NCBI GenBank assembly: GCA_937899645.1
Contig: CALCCD010000027.1
Location: 1 to 35,679, forward strand
Length of the DNA stretch: 35,679 nucleotides
From: an uncultured cyanobacterium
GTDB taxonomy: Bacteria; Cyanobacteriota; Cyanobacteriia; Cyanobacteriales; Geitlerinemataceae
Direction: 5' to 3'
The notes below the pieces were generated by a model. The model worked only from the letters and a program-made list of their open reading frames with translations, had not been told where the DNA came from and did no database searches. Numbering within the stretch: position 1 is the first letter of the stretch; each line of letters starts with the position of its first letter. The position numbers and the translations under genes were made by a program. Shown one piece after another: positions 1 through 7,007 of the stretch.

Positions 1-38
1 GAGGTTCCCGTACCTTACCGAAAAGCCATAACCTAGCT

Positions 39-377
39 CTATCCACCAACGCCCGTCAGGGAATTAATGTCGGAGCTAGCCGTTAGGAAAATAACGGGAA
101 TATTGACCGTTTCGGGACTGGCCTTGAGCAGGCGGCACACCTCGAGCCCGTCCATCTCCGGCATCATCAAATCGAGCAAGATCATGCTGGGCTGGCTGCT
201 TCGGGCGCGATCGAGCCCCTGCTCGCCGCTCGTGGCAAAGGTCATGCGATAGTTCAGCGGGGCGAGCATGCCGCGCAGCACCTTCAGGTTTTCGGCGATG
301 TCGTCGATTAGCAGCAGCAAAGGCGGCTCCTCGACAGCAAGCGACGATTTTGGCGGATCTTTCAGCGGAGATTTCAT
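39..377 (-). CDS. Truncated response-regulator receiver domain protein
   Basis: The 112-residue product starts with a short leader and then a CheY-like receiver: LLLIDD supplies the acidic pocket, LLDLMMPEMDG carries the phospho-acceptor Asp, and VIFLTA is the beta-4 strand with its conserved Thr. A normal receiver continues for about 25 more residues to a Lys-Pro-Phe motif. Here the family match ends just after the Thr/Ala and the frame stops 12 residues later. None of the three frames in the 38 bases downstream restores a recognisable KPF segment, so the gene looks cut rather than simply frameshifted. The leader resembles the N-terminus of cyanobacterial REC-PAS-kinase proteins, so this may be the front end of a longer signalling protein that was lost. 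No good ribosome-binding site precedes the ATG. Whether it is expressed is unclear; without the final helix and Lys it is unlikely to signal normally. Confidence 0.6.
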   Translation of the reverse strand: MKSPLKDPPKSSLAVEEPPLLLLIDDIAENLKVLRGMLAPLNYRMTFATSGEQGLDRARSSQPSMILLDLMMPEMDGLEVCRLLKASPETVNIPVIFLTASSDINSLTGVGG

Positions 378-700
378 CAGAGTTCAGCACAGAAGTCGTG
401 CGCTCGCTTTACCCATCCCGTCAAAAAACACTCGAGCGTTTGACTCGGATGTTCAAAGGGCTAGCAACTGTAGCTCGTATCTACAAACGAATTCTTGAAC
501 AAAAAATAAGCAATCTGCTTACTTTTCGTGTGGCGACTTGCTCGCAAAGTACCGCATCGTCGAAGTGAAAGCCCGCTCGCCAGCTACCTGCAGCCATCGC
601 GCAGCTCAAATATCTCCCAAGCCACGGAGACGACCGAACAGTGGCAATCTCGGTGATTGCAGACTATTACGCTACATCACCACCGCTTCGTCAAGGGGCC
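378..700. other. Intergenic stretch between two receiver-domain remnants
   Basis: About 320 bases with no convincing gene on either strand. The sequence around 480-530 is AT-richer than its surroundings and could hold a promoter for the minus-strand receiver gene, but no good paired -35/-10 is visible. Nothing here recovers missing pieces of the flanking signalling genes. Confidence 0.4.
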
Positions 701-1728
701 TCAATCGATCGGCGTTCCGTCAATACTGGCAATGTCGATACTGACAGTATTGACTGCTGCCGATTTCGGGCTGGCGGCTTGTCGGGCGGCGTCACGCAGG
801 CTGGCAAAATCTTCGATCGCCTCGGGTAGCTCCGCCCAGCCGAAATTCTGTAGGTGGCGATCGAGCCTGTCGCAATACCGCTGTAGCGCTCGGTTGGGGA
901 CGGCAGCGGCCAGCTCGCTCAGCTCGTCGAGCAAATCTTCGATGCTTTCGATGTCGAGCGCCTGCCGCAGGGGCTGCCAGTGGCCGATCGCAATGCGCTC
1001 GAGTTCGCGGGCGAGGTGGACGCGATCGGCTTCGGAGAGCGGTGCGTAGCGATCGGCGTCGTGGGCATCTTCACGTGCGTCGTCGCGGGCGTCGCGATCG
1101 GCGGCATCGGCTAACCCATCGACGTGTGGGCCGAGCGCGGCGGCTTCGTGTGGCGACGCTCCACCGGAAGAACCGTCCGAAGCGTCGCTCTTCGCCTCTT
1201 CGCCCGCTGGCGTTAGAGGGAGCAGCAACCTAAGGTACGCAAACAGTGCCTGTCGCGATAGCGGTTTGTGCAGGAACGCATCGCAGTAAGTGTCGCCGCC
1301 AACTTCCTCATCGGGAGGCCTCGAAGCCGTAACGATCGCGATGCAGATCTGGCGCGTGTCGGCGTCGGCCTTGAGCTGGCGCGCCACGTCGCGACCGTCT
1401 ACGAGGGGCATCTGCACGTCGAGCAGCAGCAGATCGGGCCGATCGACTCGCGCCCGTGCCAGCGCCTCGCGCCCGTCGCGGGCAAAGCTGACCTGGTGGT
1501 GGGTTCCGTCGAAGTAGCTGGCGAGCAGGTTGCGGTGCGACAGGCGATCGTCGGCGATTAGGATTCGCGCCGGAGCTAACTGGCTGAAGTCAGGCTCGCC
1601 AGCCGAGCGGCGTCGAGTTCACCCCGATCGCTCCCGTTCGAGTCCGATGGTACGCAGCCCCGGCAATACGCGAGATCGGGCGTTGGGGCGAGATCGTCGC
1701 TCGAAGATTGGTTCGGAATTTGGTTCAT
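701..1728 (-). pseudogene. Hybrid histidine-kinase C-terminal remnant (receiver plus helical tail), frame-broken
   Basis: Reading down from about 1618, one frame gives a nearly complete receiver: ARILIADDR, then LLLLDVQMPLVDG with the phospho-acceptor Asp, a Thr at IVTAS, and LHKPLS with the conserved Lys. A low-complexity Asp/Ala-rich linker follows, then a roughly 90-residue helical tail (LERIAIGHWQPLRQALD onward) of the kind found at the C-terminus of cyanobacterial hybrid kinases. That frame has no start upstream of the receiver. A TGA at 1619-1621 closes it, and its first ATG (1417) lies inside the receiver. The only plausible upstream ATG (1728) is in the neighbouring frame and runs 50 codons to a TAG at 1576-1578. 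The frames overlap at 1579-1618, so a single-base indel there would join them. There is no histidine-kinase core. I read it as a decayed fragment; a sequencing error is the alternative, and the ATG at 1417 as a real start is unlikely. Confidence 0.6.
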
Positions 1729-1775
1729 AATATGTTCTTAAATTCAACCACCGCCCGATAAAGGGCAGAAACGCC

Positions 1776-2843
1776 ATGACCGCCCGAACGCACCCCCTCG
1801 CGATCGAGCGCGCAGCTCAGTCGAAGCTCGCCTCGATCGACCTCAATAACTTGCAGTTCGGGCGCACGTTCACCGACCACATGTTGGTCGCCACCTACGA
1901 CGAAGACCGCTGGCAGGACGTGAGAATTCAGCCCTACGGCAACCTATCGATATCGCCGTCGATCTCGGCGTTGCACTACGGTCAGGCCGTTTTCGAGGGG
2001 ATGAAGGCGTACAAAAACGCCGCCGGTCAGGCGCTGTTGTTTCGCCCCCACGCCAACCACGCCCGTATCAATCAGTCGGCGGCGCGGCTCTGTATGCCTC
2101 CGATCCCCGAGGAAGTGTTTATCGACGGGCTGGTCGAGCTAGTGCGCCTGGACTCCGACTGGATTCCCACGCAGCCGGGAAGCGCACTCTATCTGCGCCC
2201 GATCTATTTCGCTTCAGAAGAGTCGGTCGGGCTGCGTCCGTCGGCGCGCTACACCTTTGCGGTCATCGCCTGCCCAGTGGCGTCGTACTACGCCGAACCG
2301 GTGAAGCTGACGGTGACGCGCGACTACGTGCGGGCGTTCGCAGGCGGCACGGGTGCGGCTAAGGCGGCGGGCAACTACGCGGCGAGCCTGCTGGCCGATC
2401 GCGAGGCAAAGGCGCGGGGCTTCGATAACGTCCTCTGGCTCGACGGCAAGGAGCAGCGCTACATTGAAGAGTGCGGCACGATGAATGTCTTCTTCACGAT
2501 CGGCGATCGGGTCGTTACCCCGGCGCTCAGCGGTTCGATCCTGCCGGGGATCACTCGCGACAGCCTGCTGAAGCTATTGCCGACGATGGGTGTGGAAGTC
2601 GAGGAGCGGGCGATCGAAATTGACGAAATCGCCGACGCTTACCGCGCCGGAACCCTACGCGAAGCCTTCGGAGCCGGAACCGCCGCGACGATCGCCCATA
2701 TCGCCAGCATCCAGTACGACGACCTGACGATCGAGTTGCCCCCGGTCGCCGATCGCCCCTACGCGCCGAAGCTCTCGGAAGCGATGGCCGAGCTAAAAAC
2801 CGGACGCCGCTCGGATGAATTTGGCTGGATCGTTCGGGTTTAA
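1776..2843 (+). CDS. ilvE: Branched-chain amino-acid aminotransferase
   Basis: A PLP-dependent fold-type IV aminotransferase that interconverts valine, leucine and isoleucine with their 2-oxo acids, using glutamate/2-oxoglutarate; cytoplasmic. The 355 residues match the usual length of the class II (BCAT2-like) branch. Family landmarks seen are LHYGQAVFEGMKAY near residues 66-79, the Arg/Tyr substrate segment LYLRPIYFASEE, the Schiff-base lysine in GTGAAKAAGNYAAS (K196), the EECGTMNVFF strand that contacts the cofactor, and SILPGITRDSLL near the phosphate site. The ATG at 1776 gives the conventional N-terminus. It is the first gene after the signalling remnants, and the membrane-protein gene starts 71 bases after its stop on the same strand, so co-transcription is possible. 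Nothing is missing or odd. Confidence 0.95.
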   Translation: MTARTHPLAIERAAQSKLASIDLNNLQFGRTFTDHMLVATYDEDRWQDVRIQPYGNLSISPSISALHYGQAVFEGMKAYKNAAGQALLFRPHANHARINQSAARLCMPPIPEEVFIDGLVELVRLDSDWIPTQPGSALYLRPIYFASEESVGLRPSARYTFAVIACPVASYYAEPVKLTVTRDYVRAFAGGTGAAKAAGNYAASLLADREAKARGFDNVLWLDGKEQRYIEECGTMNVFFTIGDRVVTPALSGSILPGITRDSLLKLLPTMGVEVEERAIEIDEIADAYRAGTLREAFGAGTAATIAHIASIQYDDLTIELPPVADRPYAPKLSEAMAELKTGRRSDEFGWIVRV

Positions 2844-2914
2844 CGTCTCGCGGGGGCGGGCGCGATCGGCTAGATCTGGAAAAGTCCGGCTTTTCGATTA
2901 TTTCGCAAACTCCT

Positions 2915-3775
2915 ATGGCTCGTTCTCCGCTAACCCGCCTCGTTTCGCTGCCGATCGATCCGTTCGTCGGGGCGCTGTATCCGCTGCGTGCCGCCTGGAC
3001 GATCTTGCGGACGCCGAAGCTTTGGGGCTATTTGGTCGCGCCGATCGCAGTGAACGTCGTCGTGGCGCTGGGGCTGTATTTTGCGCTGCTGCTTCCAGGG
3101 CTCGACGCGATCGACGGTTTGCAGCTCCGCGTCGATGCGCGCGCTAGCGAGGCGATCGCGCAACTCCCCCAGTGGCTGCACTGGCTCGACGCCGCGCCGG
3201 GGATCTTCGGGGGCTTGCTCGATTTCGTGGCGATCGTGTTGCTGCTGCTGGTGACGGGCTTTGCGATCGCGCAGTTCGGGACGTTGCTGGGCGCGCCCTG
3301 GTACGGCCAGCTCGCCGAGCGTATCGAACGCGATCGGCTCGGTGCGGAAAATGTTCCGAAGTCGGAGGGGGCGCTGGCGATCGTGCGCGATATCTCGCGG
3401 GCGCTGCTGTTTGAGGTGAAGAAGCTGTTGCTGGTGGCGGTGTTGCTGGTGGTGTTTGTGGCGATCGGCAGCGTGCCGGTGGTCGGGACGCTGGTGGCCG
3501 GGGCGGGTGGCATTATCACGGGGGCGACGATCGCCTGTTTGGACTTTCTCGATGCGCCCCAGGAGCGGCGGCGCTGGCGGTTTCGCCGCAAGCTACGGAC
3601 GGTGCTTGCGGAGTTTCCGGCGACGGCGGGCTTTGGCCTGGTGTGTTTGTTTGCGGTGAGTATTCCGATCGTTAACCTGGTGTCGGTTCCGGTGTGCGTG
3701 ACGGCGGGGACGCTGTTTTTTTGCGATCGGGTGTTTCCGGGGATTGCGGGGAAGTCGGGTGAGTCGGGAGACTGA
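2915..3775 (+). CDS. EI24/CysZ-type multi-pass membrane protein
   Basis: A 286-residue inner-membrane protein with about four to five hydrophobic segments: near residues 38-60 (VAPIAVNVVVALGLYFALLL), 95-120, 165-205 (a long Val/Leu-rich stretch with GSVPVVGTLVAGAGG), and two near the C-terminus. The arrangement matches the EI24 domain family, to which bacterial CysZ sulfate transporters belong. The N-terminal PLRAAWTILRTPKLWGYLVAP segment is typical of cyanobacterial members. Sulfate transport is only a family-level guess: no cys genes are nearby and many cyanobacterial members are uncharacterised. The last codons contain a 9-bp duplication (AGTCGGGTG/AGTCGGGAG) just before the stop. It sits 71 bases behind ilvE on the same strand. 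Confidence 0.75.
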   Translation: MARSPLTRLVSLPIDPFVGALYPLRAAWTILRTPKLWGYLVAPIAVNVVVALGLYFALLLPGLDAIDGLQLRVDARASEAIAQLPQWLHWLDAAPGIFGGLLDFVAIVLLLLVTGFAIAQFGTLLGAPWYGQLAERIERDRLGAENVPKSEGALAIVRDISRALLFEVKKLLLVAVLLVVFVAIGSVPVVGTLVAGAGGIITGATIACLDFLDAPQERRRWRFRRKLRTVLAEFPATAGFGLVCLFAVSIPIVNLVSVPVCVTAGTLFFCDRVFPGIAGKSGESGD

Positions 3776-3808
3776 TCGCGGAGAACACGGGAGAGATACG
3801 GAGCGCGC

Positions 3809-3876
3809 TTTGTGAAGGCTGCGTGAAGCTGCGCGTGGATACGCGGGATATTTTGTGAAGACTGCGTGAAGTTGCG
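3809..3876 (+). repeat. Two 25-bp imperfect repeats, each holding two GTGAAG boxes at 11-bp spacing
   Basis: Positions 3809-3833 and 3852-3876 are identical at 23 of 25 bases. Inside each, GTGAAG occurs twice exactly 11 bases apart (starts 3812/3823 and 3855/3866), and the two pairs are 43 bases apart. Pairs of direct hexamers at one helical turn are the usual binding pattern of OmpR/PhoB-family response regulators. The array lies upstream of the PEP-CTERM gene, so it is a candidate operator. No known box was matched. Confidence 0.55.
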
Positions 3877-3896
3877 GAAAAATGCTGGTCGCCGGT

Positions 3897-3907
3897 GGGG
3901 GGGGGGG
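3897..3907 (+). repeat. Eleven-base G homopolymer
   Basis: An uninterrupted run of 11 G lies between the direct-repeat array and the start codon of the PEP-CTERM gene, about 71 bases before the ATG. Runs of this length slip readily in replication. In this position a length change would alter spacing between upstream boxes and any promoter, so it could tune expression. It may equally be neutral. Confidence 0.8.
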
Positions 3908-3978
3908 AGCCTATGGTTTAGCCATACAGACCGAAACTAAGCAATATCCCGTAGCCCTGCAGCCGCAAAGAGGAATCA

Positions 3979-4548
3979 ATGAAGCTACTACTGAAATCCG
4001 CCCTAGTTGCCGGAACGATCGCAACCGGCGTCTTGTCTGTCGGAGTCGCAGAAGCCGCCACTTTTGGCTTCTCCTACACCTTTGAAGATGGTTCTCTCTT
4101 GTCTGGAGAGGTTGAAGGCGAGCTTCAGGATGACAACGATACGGTATTTGTCTCGTCTGTTTTGGAGTTCCTCTTTAACGATATCGACCTTACCTCTAGC
4201 ATCGACAGTGTCCTGTCATACTCTGAGGTCACAGGCTTTACAGCACCCGAGACGGTGATGAGCCTTAGCGGAACGAGTATGGACTTCGCTATTTGCATCG
4301 ACGAAGTTTGCAACGGCGTGGGTATTTTCGACAGCGAAACTCCACTTGGTGAAGCTTTTGGTGGCAGCCTTGCTGCTTACGCTTTTCCTGAGACGGGCCT
4401 GATGAGAGAAACCTATGCAGAGGAAAGTTGGACAATGGCTGCGCTAGATACGGGTGATGAAGCATCAGTCCCCGAACCGTCGCTGGCGCTCGGCCTCATG
4501 GCGATCGCTGCTGGCTCGAAAGCACTGAAGCGCAAGCGCGCCGCGTAA
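3979..4548 (+). CDS. PEP-CTERM sorting-domain exported protein
   Basis: The 189-residue protein begins with a Sec signal peptide (Lys, then a hydrophobic core, cleavage likely after VGVAEA near residue 27). It ends in a PEP-CTERM anchor: VPEP, a hydrophobic helix (LALGLMAIAAG) and a basic tail (KALKRKRAA). Such proteins are exported and then cleaved and sorted by an exosortase, usually in strains that make extracellular polysaccharide. The mature part is acidic, rich in Ser, Thr, Asp and Glu, with two cysteines close together (ICIDEVCNG, probably a disulfide), and has no domain I recognise. A strong ribosome-binding site (AGAGGA) lies 6 bases before the ATG, unlike most genes here. The upstream region carries 11-bp-spaced direct repeats and a G11 tract, suggesting regulated expression. 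Codon use looks somewhat less GC-rich than the neighbours. No exosortase gene is in the window. Confidence 0.85.
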   Translation: MKLLLKSALVAGTIATGVLSVGVAEAATFGFSYTFEDGSLLSGEVEGELQDDNDTVFVSSVLEFLFNDIDLTSSIDSVLSYSEVTGFTAPETVMSLSGTSMDFAICIDEVCNGVGIFDSETPLGEAFGGSLAAYAFPETGLMRETYAEESWTMAALDTGDEASVPEPSLALGLMAIAAGSKALKRKRAA

Positions 4549-4723
4549 CGGGCTGGGTCGCGTCGTCCGCACGCTGACTCGAATCGCATTCAGCACAGCG
4601 CCTGGAGATCTCGTCTTCGGGCGCTTCGTGCTTTTCAGCGCATTTGTCGGGCTTCTCCAAAACCTCCGAGGTCTCGCCACCTGCGATACTGCTGAAGCCG
4701 CAAAATTTCGAGGGCGCATTGCA

Positions 4724-5638
4724 ATGACGCCCCTCCCACCAACCATGACGATTTCTGGAACCACGCGCCTGCTCGGCATCATAGGCGACCCCGTCGGACA
4801 CTCCTTCTCGCCCGACATGCAAAACCAGGCGATCGCCGAACTCGGACTCGACTATGTGTACGTCCCCTTCCCTGTCGCGCCCGCTAACCTCGGTGCGGCC
4901 ATGGCAGGCTTTGCGGCGACGGGCGTCGTCGGCTTCAACGCCACGATCCCGCACAAACAGGCCGTGATGGAATACCTCGACGTCATCACGCCCGAAGCCC
5001 AGGCGATCGGCGCGGTGAATACCGTCTGGCGCAGCGATCGCGGTTGGGAAGGCACGAACACCGACGTGACGGGCTTTATCGCGCCGCTGCAAGACCGCGC
5101 CGCCACCGACGAAAAGGTTCGACGATGTTTCGAGAAACCGCTGGTACTGCTGGGCAATGGCGGCGCGGCGCGGGCGGTCGTTGCCGGTGCGGCGAAGCTG
5201 GGCTGTCCGAAGGTACAAGTGGCGGGACGCAGCGCCGAGAAAGTGGCGGCATTCGTCGAAAGCTGGCAGGATTCGCCGATCGCGATCCAGACGACCGGCC
5301 ACAGCTTCGAGGCGCTGCCGGAGCTGCTGCCCGAAGCGGGGATTGTCGTCAACTCGACGCCGCTGGGGATGAATCCGAACGTGGAGCGATCGCCGCTCAC
5401 TGATGAGCTGGCGGAATGTATCTCACCCGATGCGATCGCCTACGACTTGATTTACACGCCCAGCCCGACGCGCTTTCTGGAGCAGGCGGCGGGTCGCGGG
5501 GCGTTGGCGATTGACGGCTTGGAAATGCTGGTACGTCAGGGGGCAGCGGCGCTAGAAATTTGGGTCGAGCGCGAGCTGACGGCAGAGACGGTGGAGACGA
5601 TGCGGCGAGCGCTGAAGGCTCGGCTGGGCTTAAGCTAG
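4724..5638 (+). CDS. aroE: Shikimate dehydrogenase
   Basis: Catalyses NADPH-dependent reduction of 3-dehydroshikimate to shikimate in aromatic amino-acid synthesis; cytoplasmic. Seen in order: GDPVGHSFSPDMQN (substrate-binding Ser-x-Ser-Pro), NATIPHKQ with the catalytic Lys, NTVW, EGTNTDVTGF with the catalytic Asp, the dinucleotide loop GNGGAARAV, NSTPLGM, YDLIYTPSPTRFL and the C-terminal GLEMLVRQGAAALEIW. Two close starts are possible: ATG 4724 with a GAGG 10 bases upstream (304 aa), or ATG 4745, which begins MTISGTTRLLG as in most cyanobacterial homologues (297 aa). The frame is open further upstream to 4628, but that part shows no family similarity. The TAG stop lies inside a 13-bp tandem triplication. 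Confidence 0.93.
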   Translation: MTPLPPTMTISGTTRLLGIIGDPVGHSFSPDMQNQAIAELGLDYVYVPFPVAPANLGAAMAGFAATGVVGFNATIPHKQAVMEYLDVITPEAQAIGAVNTVWRSDRGWEGTNTDVTGFIAPLQDRAATDEKVRRCFEKPLVLLGNGGAARAVVAGAAKLGCPKVQVAGRSAEKVAAFVESWQDSPIAIQTTGHSFEALPELLPEAGIVVNSTPLGMNPNVERSPLTDELAECISPDAIAYDLIYTPSPTRFLEQAAGRGALAIDGLEMLVRQGAAALEIWVERELTAETVETMRRALKARLGLS

Positions 5639-5672
5639 CGGTTCTGGCTAGCGGCTTTGGCTAGCGATGTTG
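5634..5672 (+). repeat. 13-bp tandem repeat, three copies, at the aroE stop codon
   Basis: Units GCTAGCGGTTCTG, GCTAGCGGCTTTG and GCTAGCGATGTTG follow each other without gaps. The first copy contains the aroE stop codon TAG (5636-5638). The later copies hold further TAG triplets in shifted frames. Confidence 0.8.
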
Positions 5673-5682
5673 CGAAACAGCG

Positions 5683-5925
5683 TTAGGACATGAGGGTCGA
5701 AACTTCGTCGCAAATTTGGATTCTGCCGCGCGTGGTGGCGCGGAGCAAGCGGTCGATCGCGCAGCGCTCTTCATCGGAGAGATTGGCGTGGAGGATCGTC
5801 GCTTTGAGGCCGTGGCGATCGGCGCGAGACAGGCATCCCGTGACCTGTGCGGCCATCACGATTTCGCCCAATGCGCCGGGGAGTGGAAGAAGTTGGTGTG
5901 ATGCGGTAAGAGACACAACGAACAT
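5683..5925 (-). CDS. Small conserved cyanobacterial protein, function unknown
   Basis: Eighty residues. The second half, LSRADRHGLKATILHANLSDEE continuing into RCAIDRLLRATTRGRIQICDE, follows the pattern of a small cyanobacterial family I recognise only by shape: 'L-[ST]-x-A-D-R-x-G-L ... LS-x-EE-x-x-x-I-x-RLLRA-x-x-x-G-R'. It is predicted helical and soluble, with no signal peptide. The first 20 residues are less typical and the true start could be the internal Met near residue 24 (VMAAQVTGCLSRADR). It is convergent with aroE, with only the stop-codon repeat between them. I do not know its role. The conserved Arg-rich RLLRA-GR segment might bind nucleic acid or a partner protein, but that is a guess. 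Confidence 0.65.
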   Translation of the reverse strand: MFVVSLTASHQLLPLPGALGEIVMAAQVTGCLSRADRHGLKATILHANLSDEERCAIDRLLRATTRGRIQICDEVSTLMS

Positions 5926-6096
5926 CTAAAACGGAGACTAGGGTTCTGCTTGCCTACTCAGTGTGATCGATCGAAAGCATCGCGCCTGTGACGCTGGAGT
6001 TCTGTGAATTGTGCGTCCGATCGCAAAGCGATGCGATCGAAATCTCGCGTTTTTATCCGGACGGCGCGCGCGGCCAGACGGACGGCGGGTTCGGCG

Positions 6097-6888
6097 CTAC
6101 GGCGACTCAAACTGCATCGCGCTATTGAAGTAGCGCCGCCACAGCCCCGCCGTCAAAATCGATACGGCGATCGTATCGGCCAGAGCCAAAGAAAACATAA
6201 TCAAGATTTGGTAAGCCGAGGCCACGAGCGGATCGACCCCACTGAGAATCTGGCCCGTGACGACCCCCGGCAGCGTTACCAGCCCGACCACCATCATCGA
6301 ATTGGTAATCGAGAGCATACCCGCGCGAATCGACTCGCGACGGTAGGCCGCAACGGCCAGCTCTGGCGTCGCGCCCAGACAGAGGTGCGTCTCGATTTGC
6401 AATCGGTTGGCGGCCAGCAGACGGGTGAAGCGGTCTCCGGCGATCGCGGCGCTGTTCGTGGCGTTGCCAATGCAAATCCCGGCCAGGGGAATGATGTACT
6501 GCGGATTCAACCAGAGGTCGGGGCGGCGCAGGACGATCGCGTTGGCGTAGACGACGGCGACCGCGCCGCCCGCAAAAATCGCCAGCCAGACCAGGGGCAG
6601 CAGCGACCCGGAGCGCTTGGCGATGCGGCTTTTAGCGGCGATCGCGGCCACCGTCGTCATAAACGCCAAGACCGCCAGCAGCGCCAGCGGGCTCCCCCAG
6701 GCGAACACGACCTGAAGTACCGTCCCGACAACGAGCAACTGCACCAGCGTCCGGGCCGCTGCCAGCGCGAGACGACCTTCTAGCCCGAGGGACTGCCACG
6801 CCGACAGGCCGATCGCGATGCCGATCGCGCCTGTCGAGAGGGCCAGATCGGTGAGGTCGAGGGTGACGAGCACTTGGTTGGCGGACAT
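6097..6888 (-). CDS. fetB: FetB-type (UPF0014) ABC exporter permease
   Basis: A 263-residue integral membrane protein with about seven hydrophobic helices, matching the length of E. coli FetB (YbbM, 259 aa), the permease of an exporter linked to iron homeostasis. Diagnostic segments are LAAARTLVQLLVVGTVLQ early, IIPLAGICIGNATNSAAIA in the middle, the amphipathic ETHLCLGATPELAVAAYRR loop that contacts the ATPase, then MMVVGLVTLPGVVTGQILSG and ASAYQILIMFSLALAD. The permease stands alone here. An ATPase of the matching type lies far away at 34034-34777. Upstream, across a G-rich tandem repeat, is the 1093-residue fusion gene on the same strand. Iron as substrate is inferred from E. coli and not shown by the sequence. 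Confidence 0.85.
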   Translation of the reverse strand: MSANQVLVTLDLTDLALSTGAIGIAIGLSAWQSLGLEGRLALAAARTLVQLLVVGTVLQVVFAWGSPLALLAVLAFMTTVAAIAAKSRIAKRSGSLLPLVWLAIFAGGAVAVVYANAIVLRRPDLWLNPQYIIPLAGICIGNATNSAAIAGDRFTRLLAANRLQIETHLCLGATPELAVAAYRRESIRAGMLSITNSMMVVGLVTLPGVVTGQILSGVDPLVASAYQILIMFSLALADTIAVSILTAGLWRRYFNSAMQFESP

Positions 6889-6920
6889 GAAACTCAGGGC
6901 TGCGGCCTAGATGAGATTTT

Positions 6921-6993
6921 GGGCGTTCGGTCTCGGGCGTTTGGGGTTGGACGTTTAGGGTTGGACGTTTGGGGTTGGACGTTTGGGGTCGGG
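6921..6993. repeat. 14-bp G-rich tandem repeat between the fusion gene and fetB
   Basis: Four contiguous units of consensus CGTTTGGGGTTGGA start at 6938, 6952, 6966 and 6980, the second with one change and the last degenerate; a further degenerate unit lies at 6921-6937. It fills the gap between the stop of the upstream gene and the fetB start on the minus strand. G-runs of 3-4 recur about every 14 bases on the plus strand, so a G-quadruplex is conceivable although the loops are long. Confidence 0.8.
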
Positions 6994-7007
6994 CCAACGA
7001 CGAGCGG

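Noticed and set aside
6004-6783. Long plus-strand open frame of 259 codons, very rich in Arg, Gln, Asp and His
   Set aside because: It lies antisense to fetB, which has clear family motifs; the composition is what a GC-rich shadow frame gives.
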